From Calothrix sp. MO_192.B10 (GTDB lineage: Bacteria > Cyanobacteriota > Cyanobacteriia > Cyanobacteriales > Nostocaceae): DNA of 64,000 nt. The position numbers and the translations under genes were made by a program. The stretch lies in assembly GCA_030065055.1 (NCBI GenBank), contig JASJDS010000001.1, forward strand, positions 1 to 64,000, given 5' to 3'. Under the pieces are notes generated by a model that saw only the letters and a program-made list of their open reading frames with translations, had not been told where the DNA came from and ran no database searches. Numbering within the stretch: the first letter of the stretch is position 1; the number at the start of each line of letters is the position of its first letter. Positions 25,201 through 34,329 of this stretch are shown here, in pieces.

Positions 25201-25451
25201 GCAGTAAAAGCCTCTTCTAAGGGTTTGGTAATTCGATCCACCGCTACTTCTGGAGATATCCCTGGAGCCTCTACACGCACCCCAATGCGGGGATAGGTAA
25301 TCGCAGGTAGTAAATCTACCGGGAGTATAGAAAGAAAAAATACACCAATAACCATCACAGCCAAAGTCAGCATCAGAGTGCCGATATGTTGACGGATAGC
25401 CAAGGTGCTAATACTAAATCCTCGACTATGCTTAACTGGTTCTGGTTGCAT
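22260..25451 (-). CDS. RND efflux transporter, HAE1 family permease
   Basis: A 1063-residue inner-membrane proton-driven pump: one N-terminal helix after RQHIGTLMLTLAVMVIGVFF, a large periplasmic porter domain, then helix groups around 340-550 and 860-1050. The transmembrane-4 motif is GIVVDNSIVMLENI: the first of the two AcrB-type aspartates is kept and the second is Asn, which many HAE1-like pumps show. It exports small molecules or peptides together with an adaptor and an outer-membrane channel. The start overlaps the adaptor stop (TAATG), so the pair is translationally coupled. No TolC gene is nearby, and substrates are unknown. Confidence 0.93.
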   Translation of the reverse strand: MQPEPVKHSRGFSISTLAIRQHIGTLMLTLAVMVIGVFFLSILPVDLLPAITYPRIGVRVEAPGISPEVAVDRITKPLEEAFTATEGVLQVFSRTREGRTSLDLYFKTGGNIDRALNDATAAFNRARGRLPDIIESPRIFKFEPSQLPVYEFALTSPALTGVDLRVFAEEELARELGVVAGVAGVDVSGGVQEEVRVNIDLERLQAMGVGLTDVLDELQERNQDIAGGRIFGKNSEPLTRTVGRFANADEIRNLSFAVSASPSPNNSRVYLRDFAEVIDGTEKQRIFVLLNGKEAVKVSIQKQPDANTINVVDAVKQKIEELQQSGLIPQEAILTPTLDESVFIRNSIFNVTIAGLCGAILAAIAVLLFLGSLRQTLIIIVAIPLATLAAIILMGVFGLSLNVFSLGGLALGVGIVVDNSIVMLENIAGGMGMTPGKVFRNRWSKQRVIQQAQASSQEVESALIAATSTNLVAVLPFLLIGGFISLLFKELILTISFSVAASIIIAATVIPMLTSRLLAWNFSSGMNQLWLLQEFNRRFQAATNGYSRLLAKVLGRRLLVLGTAILLLGGSSLWLAPQIPQEIIPRINTGQARLFAIFPPGTPLEVNQKVMDEVDKILQQQPETKYVFSSIGGFLFGSSTIPNPLRSSSTITLKPGADIQGYTERVSRQFRKLNLVGIRLRLFPGRVRGLFVNNSPVRGADLDIMLQGNNTKNLETAGRKLLAQLDEQVNLARFRPNITARQPEVQIRPDWERVKALKLTTKDIGETIQTAILGSVPTQLQRDNRLVDVRVQLNEESIQSPSQLERLPLFVSNNRQVRLSDVAQIIKSQAPGEIQRINQRQVFIIAGNLSEGASLSQALAQVNEVLANFDFPPGVTVLPSSTSKSNQEVQNSIKLLGGLAAFLVFVVMAVQYNSLVDPLVIMLTIPLALAGGILGLYITNTAIGATVIVGAVLLVGIVVNNAIIMIELANQIQQGQGVDRQTAILQAAPQRLRPILMTTITTVLGMFPLALGIGEGSEFLQPLGVVVFSGLSLATVLTLVIIPCFYTLLHDVFSGNWVKMFEK

Positions 25452-26770
25452 TAATTTTTCTCTGTGAGGGCTGATTTTTCCGAAAGTATGGATAGTTTAA
25501 CTGCATCGCCATCTTTTAATGGTTTGCCGCTCCGTACTACATAGGACTCTTCCGGCTGTAACCCAGATAGGATTTCTACTTTGCCATCAGCTTGTTCGCC
25601 GAGGGTGACAGTTCTGGCTGTGACTTTGATTTTGCCATCTTTGCGGGCGATGACAAACACCTTACCATTCCTGATTAGCTGAGATTTTTCTCTCTCTCGT
25701 GCTTTGCCTTGAATTGCTGTCAGGGGAACTACTATCTTTTGGGGCGCGGTATTTTTAAACCTAATCCTGCCCAACAACCCACTGCCAATTTTGCCATCAT
25801 TATTGGGAATAACAATTTCTACAGGTACTAAACGGGCTGTAGCATCTGCTGCGGGAGAAATGCGGGTCACACTGCCAATATATTTTTGATTGGGAAAAGC
25901 ATCTAAACGGACTTTGACAGATTGCCCTAATTTAATATTTGCCAGTTCTAATTCTGAGACATCAACCACAACTTTAACTCGACTAAAGTCAGCAATTTTG
26001 AGGATCTCATTGCCCGGTTGCAGTAAATTCCCTGGTTCTGTCACCTTTTCTAACACCACCCCTGTAATCGGAGATTTAACTTTACCATAGGATTTACGCT
26101 CCTTGGCTTGGGCAACCACTGCTACTTGGGCACTTAACCTACCCTTAGCTGCGGCAACCGCTTGTTGCTCCGTGCGTACCCGTTCCTGGGCAGCACGCAA
26201 GGCTTGGGCGTTAGTACGGGCAGTGGTGCGAGTTTGTTCGGCTACTTGTTTGGCAATCGCTCCTTGTTTTAACAGTTTTTCCTGTCTTTTGGCATCTGCT
26301 TGTGCCTGCAATAGCTCAAGTCGCGCCCTTTCTACCTCCACACGGGCATTACTGACTTGAGTTGTAGCCCTGGCTACTTCTGATTTGAGGGCAGCTAATT
26401 CTGCCTGGGCTTGGTTTAAGGCTGTTTTCAGTAAAGCATCATCTATTTGTCCCACAAATTGTCCTTTGTTGATTTCATCCCCCACATCCACATTTAATGC
26501 CAACAGTTGTCCCTGTACTTGCGATCGCAAAGATACGGTACGAAAAGGTACAGTAGTACCAGTATATTCCGAAGGCGATCGCAAAAAATCCGGACGAGCG
26601 ATCGCTACATCCACAGGAATTGCTCCACCCTTTTTCTGACCTGCACCTCGCTGTCGAGATTGAGCTCCTGCTGAGTCTTTGGGGAATGAGACACAACCTA
26701 CACTTAGTAATCCAATACTTAATAAAGCAGCAATAGGTACGATATATCGAGATTTGAGAAACTGAAGCAT
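25451..26770 (-). CDS. RND efflux periplasmic adaptor (membrane fusion protein)
   Basis: 439 residues with a lipoprotein signal (lipobox LLSVGC, Cys about 26). It has two half lipoyl motifs: SLRSQVQGQLLALNVDVGDEINKGQ (split here as SLRSQVQGQLLALN and VDVGDEINKGQ, about 80-105) and KSPITGVVLEKVTEPGNLL (about 233-251). Between them lies a long alpha-helical hairpin (about 110-220), rich in Ala/Gln/Arg, that reaches the outer-membrane channel; beta-barrel and membrane-proximal domains follow. It is upstream of and coupled to the RND permease, forming the first gene of the pump operon. Confidence 0.93.
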   Translation of the reverse strand: MLQFLKSRYIVPIAALLSIGLLSVGCVSFPKDSAGAQSRQRGAGQKKGGAIPVDVAIARPDFLRSPSEYTGTTVPFRTVSLRSQVQGQLLALNVDVGDEINKGQFVGQIDDALLKTALNQAQAELAALKSEVARATTQVSNARVEVERARLELLQAQADAKRQEKLLKQGAIAKQVAEQTRTTARTNAQALRAAQERVRTEQQAVAAAKGRLSAQVAVVAQAKERKSYGKVKSPITGVVLEKVTEPGNLLQPGNEILKIADFSRVKVVVDVSELELANIKLGQSVKVRLDAFPNQKYIGSVTRISPAADATARLVPVEIVIPNNDGKIGSGLLGRIRFKNTAPQKIVVPLTAIQGKAREREKSQLIRNGKVFVIARKDGKIKVTARTVTLGEQADGKVEILSGLQPEESYVVRSGKPLKDGDAVKLSILSEKSALTEKN

Positions 26771-27183
26771 TAGGAATGTTTGCTCCCCTGGCTTTTTGCT
26801 GTTTTTTCTTGGTATTCCCTCATTCTAAAAGATAGTATAAATCTTTTTTGCTGGTTTCAATTTTACTAACACGGAGAAATTTTTGACTACAGCACATTTC
26901 AAATGCAAGAAGTACAGCACTACACGTTTAGGGCGCGGACATTGTTGAACGCACCAAGCCTATGAGCAATAAAATGCGTGAATTTTGAATGCGTGACTTT
27001 TGACTCCTTCGGAGTATCTCCTCCGGAGAGGCTGCGCCAACGCCATTTGCTTTATGCCGGGGAACCCGTCCACCGCAATGGCTCACTTTTGACTTTTGAC
27101 TTGCGCGTAGCGCTATACCATTTCCCTCTACTAATTTTGGGAGAGGGCATACCTCATTTACTTAGAAAATACTGTATCAATAC
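26771..27183. repeat. Intergenic repeat mosaic
   Basis: No supported gene. Positions 26985-27115 are a patchwork: TGACTTTTGACT repeats, CTCCTTCGGAG and CTCCTCCGGAGAGG hairpins, GCCATTTGCTTTATGCCGGGG and CCACCGCAATGGCTCA. The same blocks recur at 53600-53745, 58870-59050 and 62400-62625. Confidence 0.65.
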
Positions 27184-28245
27184 TTACACTATTTGCTTTT
27201 CCCGGTGATTTTGTAATTCCTCAGGAGAGAAAGCTCCAGTTTCCGTGATAATGGCAGTAATTAAAGCTGCTGGAGTCACATCAAATGCAGGGTTATAAAA
27301 TTCCACTTCCCCAGGGGTAAGAATAGTTTCACCCACCTGATAAATTTCTGCTGGATGCCTTTGTTCAATGGGAATTTGGCTACCATCAGCTAGGGAAAAA
27401 TCAACAGTAGAAAGGGGAGCAGCCACAAAGAAAGGTATATTATGAGCCCGAGCTACCAATGCCAAACTATAGGTACCAATTTTATTAGCCGTGTCACCAT
27501 TAGCAGCAATGCGATCGGCACCTACAACTACCGCATCAATAAAATCCTGTTTCATGCAGTGAGCCGCCATACTGTCAGTAATTAACGTAACTGGAATCCC
27601 TTCTTGGACACATTCCCAGGTTGTAAGTTTAGCTCCTTGTAAACGGGGGCGGGTTTCATCTGCATATACCCGTGCCAAACGTCCCGCACTCCATGCCGAT
27701 CGCACCACTCCCAAGGCAGTACCATAACCCGCAGTCGCCAAGGCACCGGCATTACAGTGAGTTAACAGACAAAGCTTATCTGGCTTTGTCGGTAACACTT
27801 TTAACCCATTAGCACCGATAGCTTGACAGGTTTGTAAATCTTCAGCATTAATACTTTGGGCAGTGTGAAATAGACTATTTTGGATATCTGCCACTGTGCC
27901 TAAAGTTTCATAGGCAGTTTTCATCATCCGTGATATTGCCCAGAACAAATTAACCGCCGTGGGGCGGGTAGCGCGTAACATCTGGGCAACTTGTTCCAAA
28001 TGTTTTAAAAAGCGATCGCGATTGTCAGTATCTATTTCCCTAGCACCCATATACATACCATATGCCGCAGCTACACCGATGGCAGGAGCACCGCGTACAA
28101 TCATAGTTTTAATCGCCTGTGCCATATCTTCACTACGGCTGATTTCCACAAAGGTATACTCACCGGGTAAACGAGTTTGGTCGATTAAAGAAACGGCATT
28201 GTTGTGCCAAATAACGGGATAAACTTGGTTTGTGGGGGAATTCAT
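27184..28245 (-). CDS. mtnA: S-methyl-5-thioribose-1-phosphate isomerase
   Basis: A 353-residue enzyme of the methionine salvage pathway that isomerises methylthioribose-1-phosphate to methylthioribulose-1-phosphate. Diagnostic segments: [20 protein letters not shown] (about 47-66), [20 protein letters not shown] with the catalytic Cys (about 160-179), and [20 protein letters not shown] with the catalytic Asp (about 241-260). It distinguishes itself from eIF2B-type regulatory homologues by these residues. No other mtn gene is adjacent. Confidence 0.93.
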   Translation of the reverse strand: MNSPTNQVYPVIWHNNAVSLIDQTRLPGEYTFVEISRSEDMAQAIKTMIVRGAPAIGVAAAYGMYMGAREIDTDNRDRFLKHLEQVAQMLRATRPTAVNLFWAISRMMKTAYETLGTVADIQNSLFHTAQSINAEDLQTCQAIGANGLKVLPTKPDKLCLLTHCNAGALATAGYGTALGVVRSAWSAGRLARVYADETRPRLQGAKLTTWECVQEGIPVTLITDSMAAHCMKQDFIDAVVVGADRIAANGDTANKIGTYSLALVARAHNIPFFVAAPLSTVDFSLADGSQIPIEQRHPAEIYQVGETILTPGEVEFYNPAFDVTPAALITAIITETGAFSPEELQNHREKQIV

Positions 28246-28652
28246 GGAATTACAAGAATCAAAGTTAGAGGTTGTAGAACATTAGAACTTCGACAAGTTC
28301 CGGCATTTTTTCAGTAGATGTACCTTTTAGGATAGTAAAGCCATTGGGGGCATCGTGAAAGACATCCAAAAAACTTACCTATTTCTGAAAGAAGGCTCCC
28401 CACACTTGGGATGATGGGGTGATGAGATGATGGAGAGGTAGTAGGTAGTAGGTGGGAGGTCGGAGGTATTGAACAACAAGCTTTCACCTCCGACCCTTCA
28501 CTCCCTCACTCCTACTCTCCGAGAAGCCGCTCTCCGAGCGTCTACACTCCCTCACTCCATCACTCCCTCACTCCTTCACTCCCTCACTCCCTCACTCCTT
28601 CCCTCCCCACACCTTTTTTCGCTTACCCAACATTTTATGATCTGTAAGTTCC
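28246..28652. repeat. Short tandem repeats plus small hairpin element
   Basis: No gene. Positions 28490-28612 are CTCCCTCA/CTCCATCA octamer repeats interrupted at about 28513-28544 by a two-hairpin element, CTC-TCC-GAG, AAGC, CGCTC-TCC-GAGCG, TCTAC. This is the same family found inside the tRNA-Cys and tRNA-Pro genes. Confidence 0.75.
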
Positions 28653-31600
28653 TTACTTCACAGGTATACTAATCACAAATTCCGCCCCCTCACCGGGTTT
28701 AGAAATGCAATCGAGGGTACCACCATGATTTTCGGTAACAATTTGGTAACTAATTGATAAACCCAACCCCGTACCTTTACCTTCAGGCTTAGTTGTAAAA
28801 AAGGCATCAAATAGCTTTTGTCTGGTTTCTTCACTCATCCCCGGACCATTATCCTTAATTGAAATTTGCACCCAATCCCCTTCTGTAGTTGTACGAATTG
28901 TAATAGTATTGGGATTTTCCTCAATTTCCTGGTAGGTTTTACCTTCATTTGACTCATCAAGTGCATCTATCCCGTTTGCTAAAAGGTTCATAAACACTTG
29001 GTTAAGTTGGCCGGGATAGCATTCTATTTGAGGTAAGTTAGTATCGTATTCTTTGATAATTTTAATTGCAGGGCGTTCTGGTTTTGCTTTGAGACGATGG
29101 CCAAGAATGAGAATTGTGCTATCAATACCTTCAGTAATATCAACAGTACGCTTTTGGGCACCATCGTTGCGTGAAAAATTACGTAAAGATTGCATAATGT
29201 CCTTAATACGCACCGTCCCCAATTTCATTGATTTGAGCATCTGGGGTAAATCATCGAGTAGGTATTCTAGATCAATAGTTTCTGCATCTTCAACGATTTC
29301 TTCATCTTCCTCGTCACCATATTTTTCTTGGTATAGGTTGAGGTGGTTAACTAAATCAGAGACATATTGCTCGGCGTGGAACAAATTGCTAGAAATAAAG
29401 CTAACAGGGTTATTCACTTCATGTGCTACACCCGCCACAAGTTGACCTAATGCAGAGATTTTTTCTGTATGCACCAGTTGGGATTGGGTATTTTGCAGCT
29501 TCATCAAAGCTTCTTCTAAATCTTGGGCTTTTTCTACCAGCTGTCCTTGAGTAATTTCTAGTTGTTCTAAGGAGTTCCGTAGCTCTTGAGATTTTTGCTT
29601 TTCCCGTGAAAATAGTTGTGCGTTTGTAATCGATATCGCAGCTTGGGTAGCTAGGATTTTCACCAATTCTAAATGCTTGGGAGTAAACGCACTAGTAACA
29701 AGATTATTTTCTAAATAGAAAATGCCAATTAATTTACCTTGATATTGAATGGGGAGACACAATATTGACTTACACTTGTGTTGTTTGACGTAGGGATCAT
29801 TTTTAGTTATAGAATCTTTATTTGCATCGCGGACAAGTAAAGGTTTCTGGGTACGCGATACATAATTGATTGCAGAATGGGGAAGAATATCACTTTTCTC
29901 AAAAGGAATTGATTGTAGCGCGATTGTATCATCGCCATTTGCATGTTCAATTGCTTCAATTTGGAAACTATTGTTTTTTTCTAAAAGCATACAGCCCTTT
30001 TGAGCGGCAGCGTTTTCTATGATGATACTTAATAGGCGATGGGGCAGAGTTTCCATCTGCATACTTGATTGAATTGCTTCGCTAGCTTTCATTACCGAAG
30101 CTAAATCGAGATTTTGGCTGACGCTAGTTGTCTTTCCAGTTGTGCTGATGCTAATAGATGTACTAATAGTTGTGTTAGCACCAATTTCAGAGGGCTGTAC
30201 CGTGTTGCAAATAATCAAATTCGGATAGCGTTTTTCTAAATCTTGGACTTTTGCGTATGCACCCCATTTAATGTAATCGTAATAGGCATCAGTCATGTAA
30301 GTTTTGGCGAAATTGGTTTGACCCGAAGCTAGATAAAATTTGGCTGCTAGTTCGTTAGCCAGAGCAACTTCTTGGATGTAGTTGTTAGTTTTAGCCCCGG
30401 CAATCGCTTGATCGTAGAGTTTAGCTGCGATGGTGTTTTTGCCCAGTATTCTGGCTTTTTCTGCTTCGACGAGGTCATATTTGTTCTGGTAGTTGCAAGG
30501 GGCATGATCCGCCCAGAGTTTCATTTTCTTTTGGTTGGTTGCAACTTGTTTGAGGTATTGCTTGCGTTCGGGATGGGTGGCCTTGGGATATTGGGCTAAT
30601 AGTGCTAGGGAGTGGTAGAAGTTGTTGACAGAGTAAGGTAGAAAACCAGGGTTATTTTCATGGATTTTTTCAGTGAGCAATCCATTATTTATTGCTTGTG
30701 CATAATCATTAAATAAATATGCTAAGACTGTTTTACTAGCATATAAGCCTCCTAAAATAGTAGAACTTTTGCTTAAAATTTGTTTATCTTGCCTTTCATT
30801 AAAAGCATTGCCAATTAAATCAACTCTGTGAGAAGATTTCCCTTGCAAATTTAATGTTTTTTGCAAAAAAACAGATATAGCTAAAGCATTATCACTTAAG
30901 TTTAATTGATTTAACTGTTTGATGTAGTTCGATAATTTGTTTTCAACTAAATCTAGATTAGTTCCATTTAAAAATAAATTTTCGCTAACTACCCAAGCAT
31001 TATATCCAACATATTCTACATCACCTGTTTCCAATCCAGTCTGCATAGCCCTAGTTAACGGAAGAATTGTTTTATTAACAGGGTTTTTGAAATGTTTTAT
31101 TGCTCCATTAAAGATAAAATTAATTTTACATTTTAAAAAATTAGCATCCATTTTATCTAGCAATTCTTGACCCAAACAACCAAACCGATATCCCGATTCA
31201 ACATCTCCAAATTTATCGCATAATATAGCTCCATAAATTGTATAACCAAACGCAGTAGCAGGTGAATTACCATATTTGATTGATAATCTAACTATTGCTA
31301 ATACAGTCAGAGGAAAAAGTAAAGAACCTGCTTGACTTGCAGCAGGAATCATAATCATGAAAATTCGCAGAACCGCCAGTTTGTGAGGGTCAGTCATTTC
31401 TGGCAATTTGACTAAATCTTCTATTCGTTTCCCAGCTAAAGCTAACTTAGTTTTAGCGATCGCAGCAAAAACATTTACTAAAGTTGGCTTTTTTGGTAAG
31501 CTTATACCAAAATCATGCAAAATTTTTATGCCAAAATTTAATGCTTCTAACATCATATTTTGGGCAATATAAAGTTGCATAATAATTTCATAGGCTTTAG

Positions 31601-34067
31601 CCTGATCGAGAATGCTACTTGCTTTGCCTATTACAATATTAGCTAGTTTCTCAGCAGTATTGAAATTGCCATTCAAGTATTCAGCTTCTGCGGTTTCTAG
31701 GTATAAGCCTAAGACAAAATTATAATTAGTCTGCCAATTAGATGAATCTAAAAGTGACATACTAAGGTTAAAATATTTTAATGCGGTATTAAATGCTGAA
31801 TTTTTCTTAGCTTTATTTCCGGCAATCCGATTGAGATAAGCTAATTCATATTTATCTTGCTCTTTGTTCAGTAAATCAACTCCATAATTTAACTGGTTAA
31901 CAATATTTAAAATATTATTGTCCAAATCTTCTTCTGGCGTTAATTCTTTGAGTAATCTACCAATATAAATATGTGTTTCCTGCTTTTCGTCTTGGGGAAT
32001 TAATGAATAACTAGCTTGCTGTACCCGATCATGCAAAAATTTATAACCGATCTTTTGAGAATCGAATCCAGATTCCTGATCTTGAAATAGTAATGGAATA
32101 CGATATGCTTCAGTTAATGGGAGAATTAAACCAGCCTGAACTGCGGTATTTAGGTCATTAGCAGCGTCAAAAGCAGATTTTTCACTTACAGTTGACAATA
32201 CATCCAGAGTAAATTTATCCCCAATACAAGCAGCCAGTTTCAACATATCTTGCGTACTCGCTGGCAACTTCTGAATCCGATTAGCAACCAACTCAACTAC
32301 ACTTTTATCTGTAATACCTATTACATTAATCTCTTGAATATCCCATTGCCATAATTGTTGACTAAAATCGAACGTTAACAATGAATCTTGATACAATGCT
32401 TGCAGTAATTGCGTGATAAAAAATGGATTACCACCTGTTTTATTAAAAATTAGTTTTGCAAGTTCATCACTACGATTATGATTATCATTGAGAGTTTCTG
32501 CTGATAGCTGTCTGACATTATCTTCATGGAGTGGTCGTAAAACAATATTACTAACACAAGTCCCTGCTTTTTCAATTTCTTCAATTGTTGCCATCAAAGG
32601 ATGTGTTGCTGATACTTCATTATCTCGATATGCACCAATTAGTAATAAATGTTTGATCTGTGCATCGGTGACTAATAGTTGCATTAATTGCAAAGTTGCA
32701 GAATCAGCCCATTGCAAATCATCTAGGAAAATGACCAGGGGGTGTTCTTGTGTGGCAAATATTTGCATAAATTCTTGAAATACCCGATTAAATCGATTCT
32801 GGGATTCTGTCGGTGGTAGTTCGGATACTTCTGGCTGTTTGCCAATAATTAATTCTAAGGAGGGGATAACGTCAATAATTACTTGTCCATTACTACCTAC
32901 TGCCGCTTGGATTTTTTCCTTCCATACTTCGATTTGGGTTAATGTTTCGGTTAGTAATTGTTGTATTAACGACTCGAAAGCCTGTATCAAAGATGCGTAG
33001 GGAATATCCCGCTTGAATTGGTCAAATTTACCCGATATAAAATATCCCTTACGGGCTGTGATGGGTTTATTTACCTCGTTGATAACCGATGTTTTACCAA
33101 TACCCGAATAACCGGATACCAGCATTAACTGAGTTTCTCCCCCAGCGACTTGCTCAAATGCATCTAGAAGGGATTTTACTTGTTCTTCCCTGCCGTAGAG
33201 TTTTTGAGGAATAAGTAGTTGCGATTGCAAATCTAATGCGCCCGGTACAAAATCACTGTTACCATTGGCTAGCTGTTCCAAATCTACCAGCAATCCCTTT
33301 GCTGATTGATATCTATCCTCGGCATTTTTCGCCATTAATTTGTTAATGATACCAACCCAAATATCGGGGATTTGGGGATTTAGTTCTTGGATTGATGTGG
33401 GAGTTTTGGCAATGTGAGAATGTACCAATTCCATCACATCTTGGCTCTGAAATGGTAAAACACCCGTTAGCAGTTCGTATAATGTCACCCCTAGGGAATA
33501 GAAATCGCTGCGATAGTCGAGGGTACGGTTCATCCTTCCCGTTTGCTCCGGTGACAAATAGGCGAGGGTGCCTTCGAGTTGGTTGGGGTTATTACTGACG
33601 ATTTCTTTGGATAACCGCGAAGCAATACTAAAGTCGGTTATTTTGATTTCCCCATTGTCGGGGTTAATGATGATATTGGCTGGTTTGATATCCTTGTGGA
33701 TTATATTTTGGCTGTGGATGTAGATAAGAGCTTTGGTGACTGCTTTGGCTATTTCTAATGTCAAACTAACTGAAGGTTTTGTTGATTTGAGATACTGTTT
33801 GAGGGAAATACCGTCAAAGTCCTCAAATACCAGCACCAAACGTTTTTCGTGATTTTCCAGGTTAAGAGCTTTAACTATCCAAGGGTTGTCAAGCCCTTGA
33901 ACGATTGAATACTCGTGTTTGAGACGGGCTATGGCTTCAATGCTGGGGAACTCATCCTTGAGAATTTTGAGGATGACTGGTTGCTTATCTTTAATTCCTC
34001 GATAAATATAAGTATTTCTACTAGTGTGGATTTGTTCTGTGAAAGAAAAGCCAGGAATCATCAACAT
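28653..34067 (-). CDS. Ser/Thr kinase - AAA ATPase - GAF - histidine kinase hybrid
   Basis: A 1804-residue multidomain signalling protein. An N-terminal Hanks-type Ser/Thr kinase (about 5-265) has the catalytic HKDIKPANI loop and DFS in place of DFG. An AAA/STAND-like ATPase (about 290-700) has Walker A SGYSGIGKTS near 322 and LVIFLDDLQWAD as Walker B. An alpha-helical TPR-like region covers about 720-1290, a GAF domain about 1315-1475, and a coiled coil precedes a histidine kinase with H-box HEVNNPVSF near 1550, an N-box (FMNLLANGIDAL) and G-boxes DNGPGMSEE and GKGTGLGLS. This architecture is common in filamentous cyanobacteria (HstK-type). No response regulator is adjacent. The true start may be the second ATG, two codons in. 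Confidence 0.92.
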   Translation of the reverse strand: MLMIPGFSFTEQIHTSRNTYIYRGIKDKQPVILKILKDEFPSIEAIARLKHEYSIVQGLDNPWIVKALNLENHEKRLVLVFEDFDGISLKQYLKSTKPSVSLTLEIAKAVTKALIYIHSQNIIHKDIKPANIIINPDNGEIKITDFSIASRLSKEIVSNNPNQLEGTLAYLSPEQTGRMNRTLDYRSDFYSLGVTLYELLTGVLPFQSQDVMELVHSHIAKTPTSIQELNPQIPDIWVGIINKLMAKNAEDRYQSAKGLLVDLEQLANGNSDFVPGALDLQSQLLIPQKLYGREEQVKSLLDAFEQVAGGETQLMLVSGYSGIGKTSVINEVNKPITARKGYFISGKFDQFKRDIPYASLIQAFESLIQQLLTETLTQIEVWKEKIQAAVGSNGQVIIDVIPSLELIIGKQPEVSELPPTESQNRFNRVFQEFMQIFATQEHPLVIFLDDLQWADSATLQLMQLLVTDAQIKHLLLIGAYRDNEVSATHPLMATIEEIEKAGTCVSNIVLRPLHEDNVRQLSAETLNDNHNRSDELAKLIFNKTGGNPFFITQLLQALYQDSLLTFDFSQQLWQWDIQEINVIGITDKSVVELVANRIQKLPASTQDMLKLAACIGDKFTLDVLSTVSEKSAFDAANDLNTAVQAGLILPLTEAYRIPLLFQDQESGFDSQKIGYKFLHDRVQQASYSLIPQDEKQETHIYIGRLLKELTPEEDLDNNILNIVNQLNYGVDLLNKEQDKYELAYLNRIAGNKAKKNSAFNTALKYFNLSMSLLDSSNWQTNYNFVLGLYLETAEAEYLNGNFNTAEKLANIVIGKASSILDQAKAYEIIMQLYIAQNMMLEALNFGIKILHDFGISLPKKPTLVNVFAAIAKTKLALAGKRIEDLVKLPEMTDPHKLAVLRIFMIMIPAASQAGSLLFPLTVLAIVRLSIKYGNSPATAFGYTIYGAILCDKFGDVESGYRFGCLGQELLDKMDANFLKCKINFIFNGAIKHFKNPVNKTILPLTRAMQTGLETGDVEYVGYNAWVVSENLFLNGTNLDLVENKLSNYIKQLNQLNLSDNALAISVFLQKTLNLQGKSSHRVDLIGNAFNERQDKQILSKSSTILGGLYASKTVLAYLFNDYAQAINNGLLTEKIHENNPGFLPYSVNNFYHSLALLAQYPKATHPERKQYLKQVATNQKKMKLWADHAPCNYQNKYDLVEAEKARILGKNTIAAKLYDQAIAGAKTNNYIQEVALANELAAKFYLASGQTNFAKTYMTDAYYDYIKWGAYAKVQDLEKRYPNLIICNTVQPSEIGANTTISTSISISTTGKTTSVSQNLDLASVMKASEAIQSSMQMETLPHRLLSIIIENAAAQKGCMLLEKNNSFQIEAIEHANGDDTIALQSIPFEKSDILPHSAINYVSRTQKPLLVRDANKDSITKNDPYVKQHKCKSILCLPIQYQGKLIGIFYLENNLVTSAFTPKHLELVKILATQAAISITNAQLFSREKQKSQELRNSLEQLEITQGQLVEKAQDLEEALMKLQNTQSQLVHTEKISALGQLVAGVAHEVNNPVSFISSNLFHAEQYVSDLVNHLNLYQEKYGDEEDEEIVEDAETIDLEYLLDDLPQMLKSMKLGTVRIKDIMQSLRNFSRNDGAQKRTVDITEGIDSTILILGHRLKAKPERPAIKIIKEYDTNLPQIECYPGQLNQVFMNLLANGIDALDESNEGKTYQEIEENPNTITIRTTTEGDWVQISIKDNGPGMSEETRQKLFDAFFTTKPEGKGTGLGLSISYQIVTENHGGTLDCISKPGEGAEFVISIPVK

Positions 34068-34329
34068 TTTTAACTTTATCCTTAAGTCAAAAGTATCTTT
34101 GTATTGAGGATTCCCATTTATTTAATGTTTTTAACAAATTGACTGACCCTATTGGACTAAAGCTGCGTAAGTCCTACCTATATTATGAAGGTATCCAAAT
34201 TTTTAAGATTTGTTTCAAAATTCAAGATTGAGACTGATGTAAATTCTCACTCAGAAAGAAATAAGGGTTTTTACGTTTTTCGTCTTATAGGAGAGAAGTC
34301 TGATTTGATTGCTCTAATTCATGTTAGAT

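Noticed and set aside
28490-28612. CRISPR array
   Set aside because: The repeated units are 8-bp tandem repeats without spacers. The same applies to the other tandem runs at 4033, 8381, 38511, 39670 and 40903.
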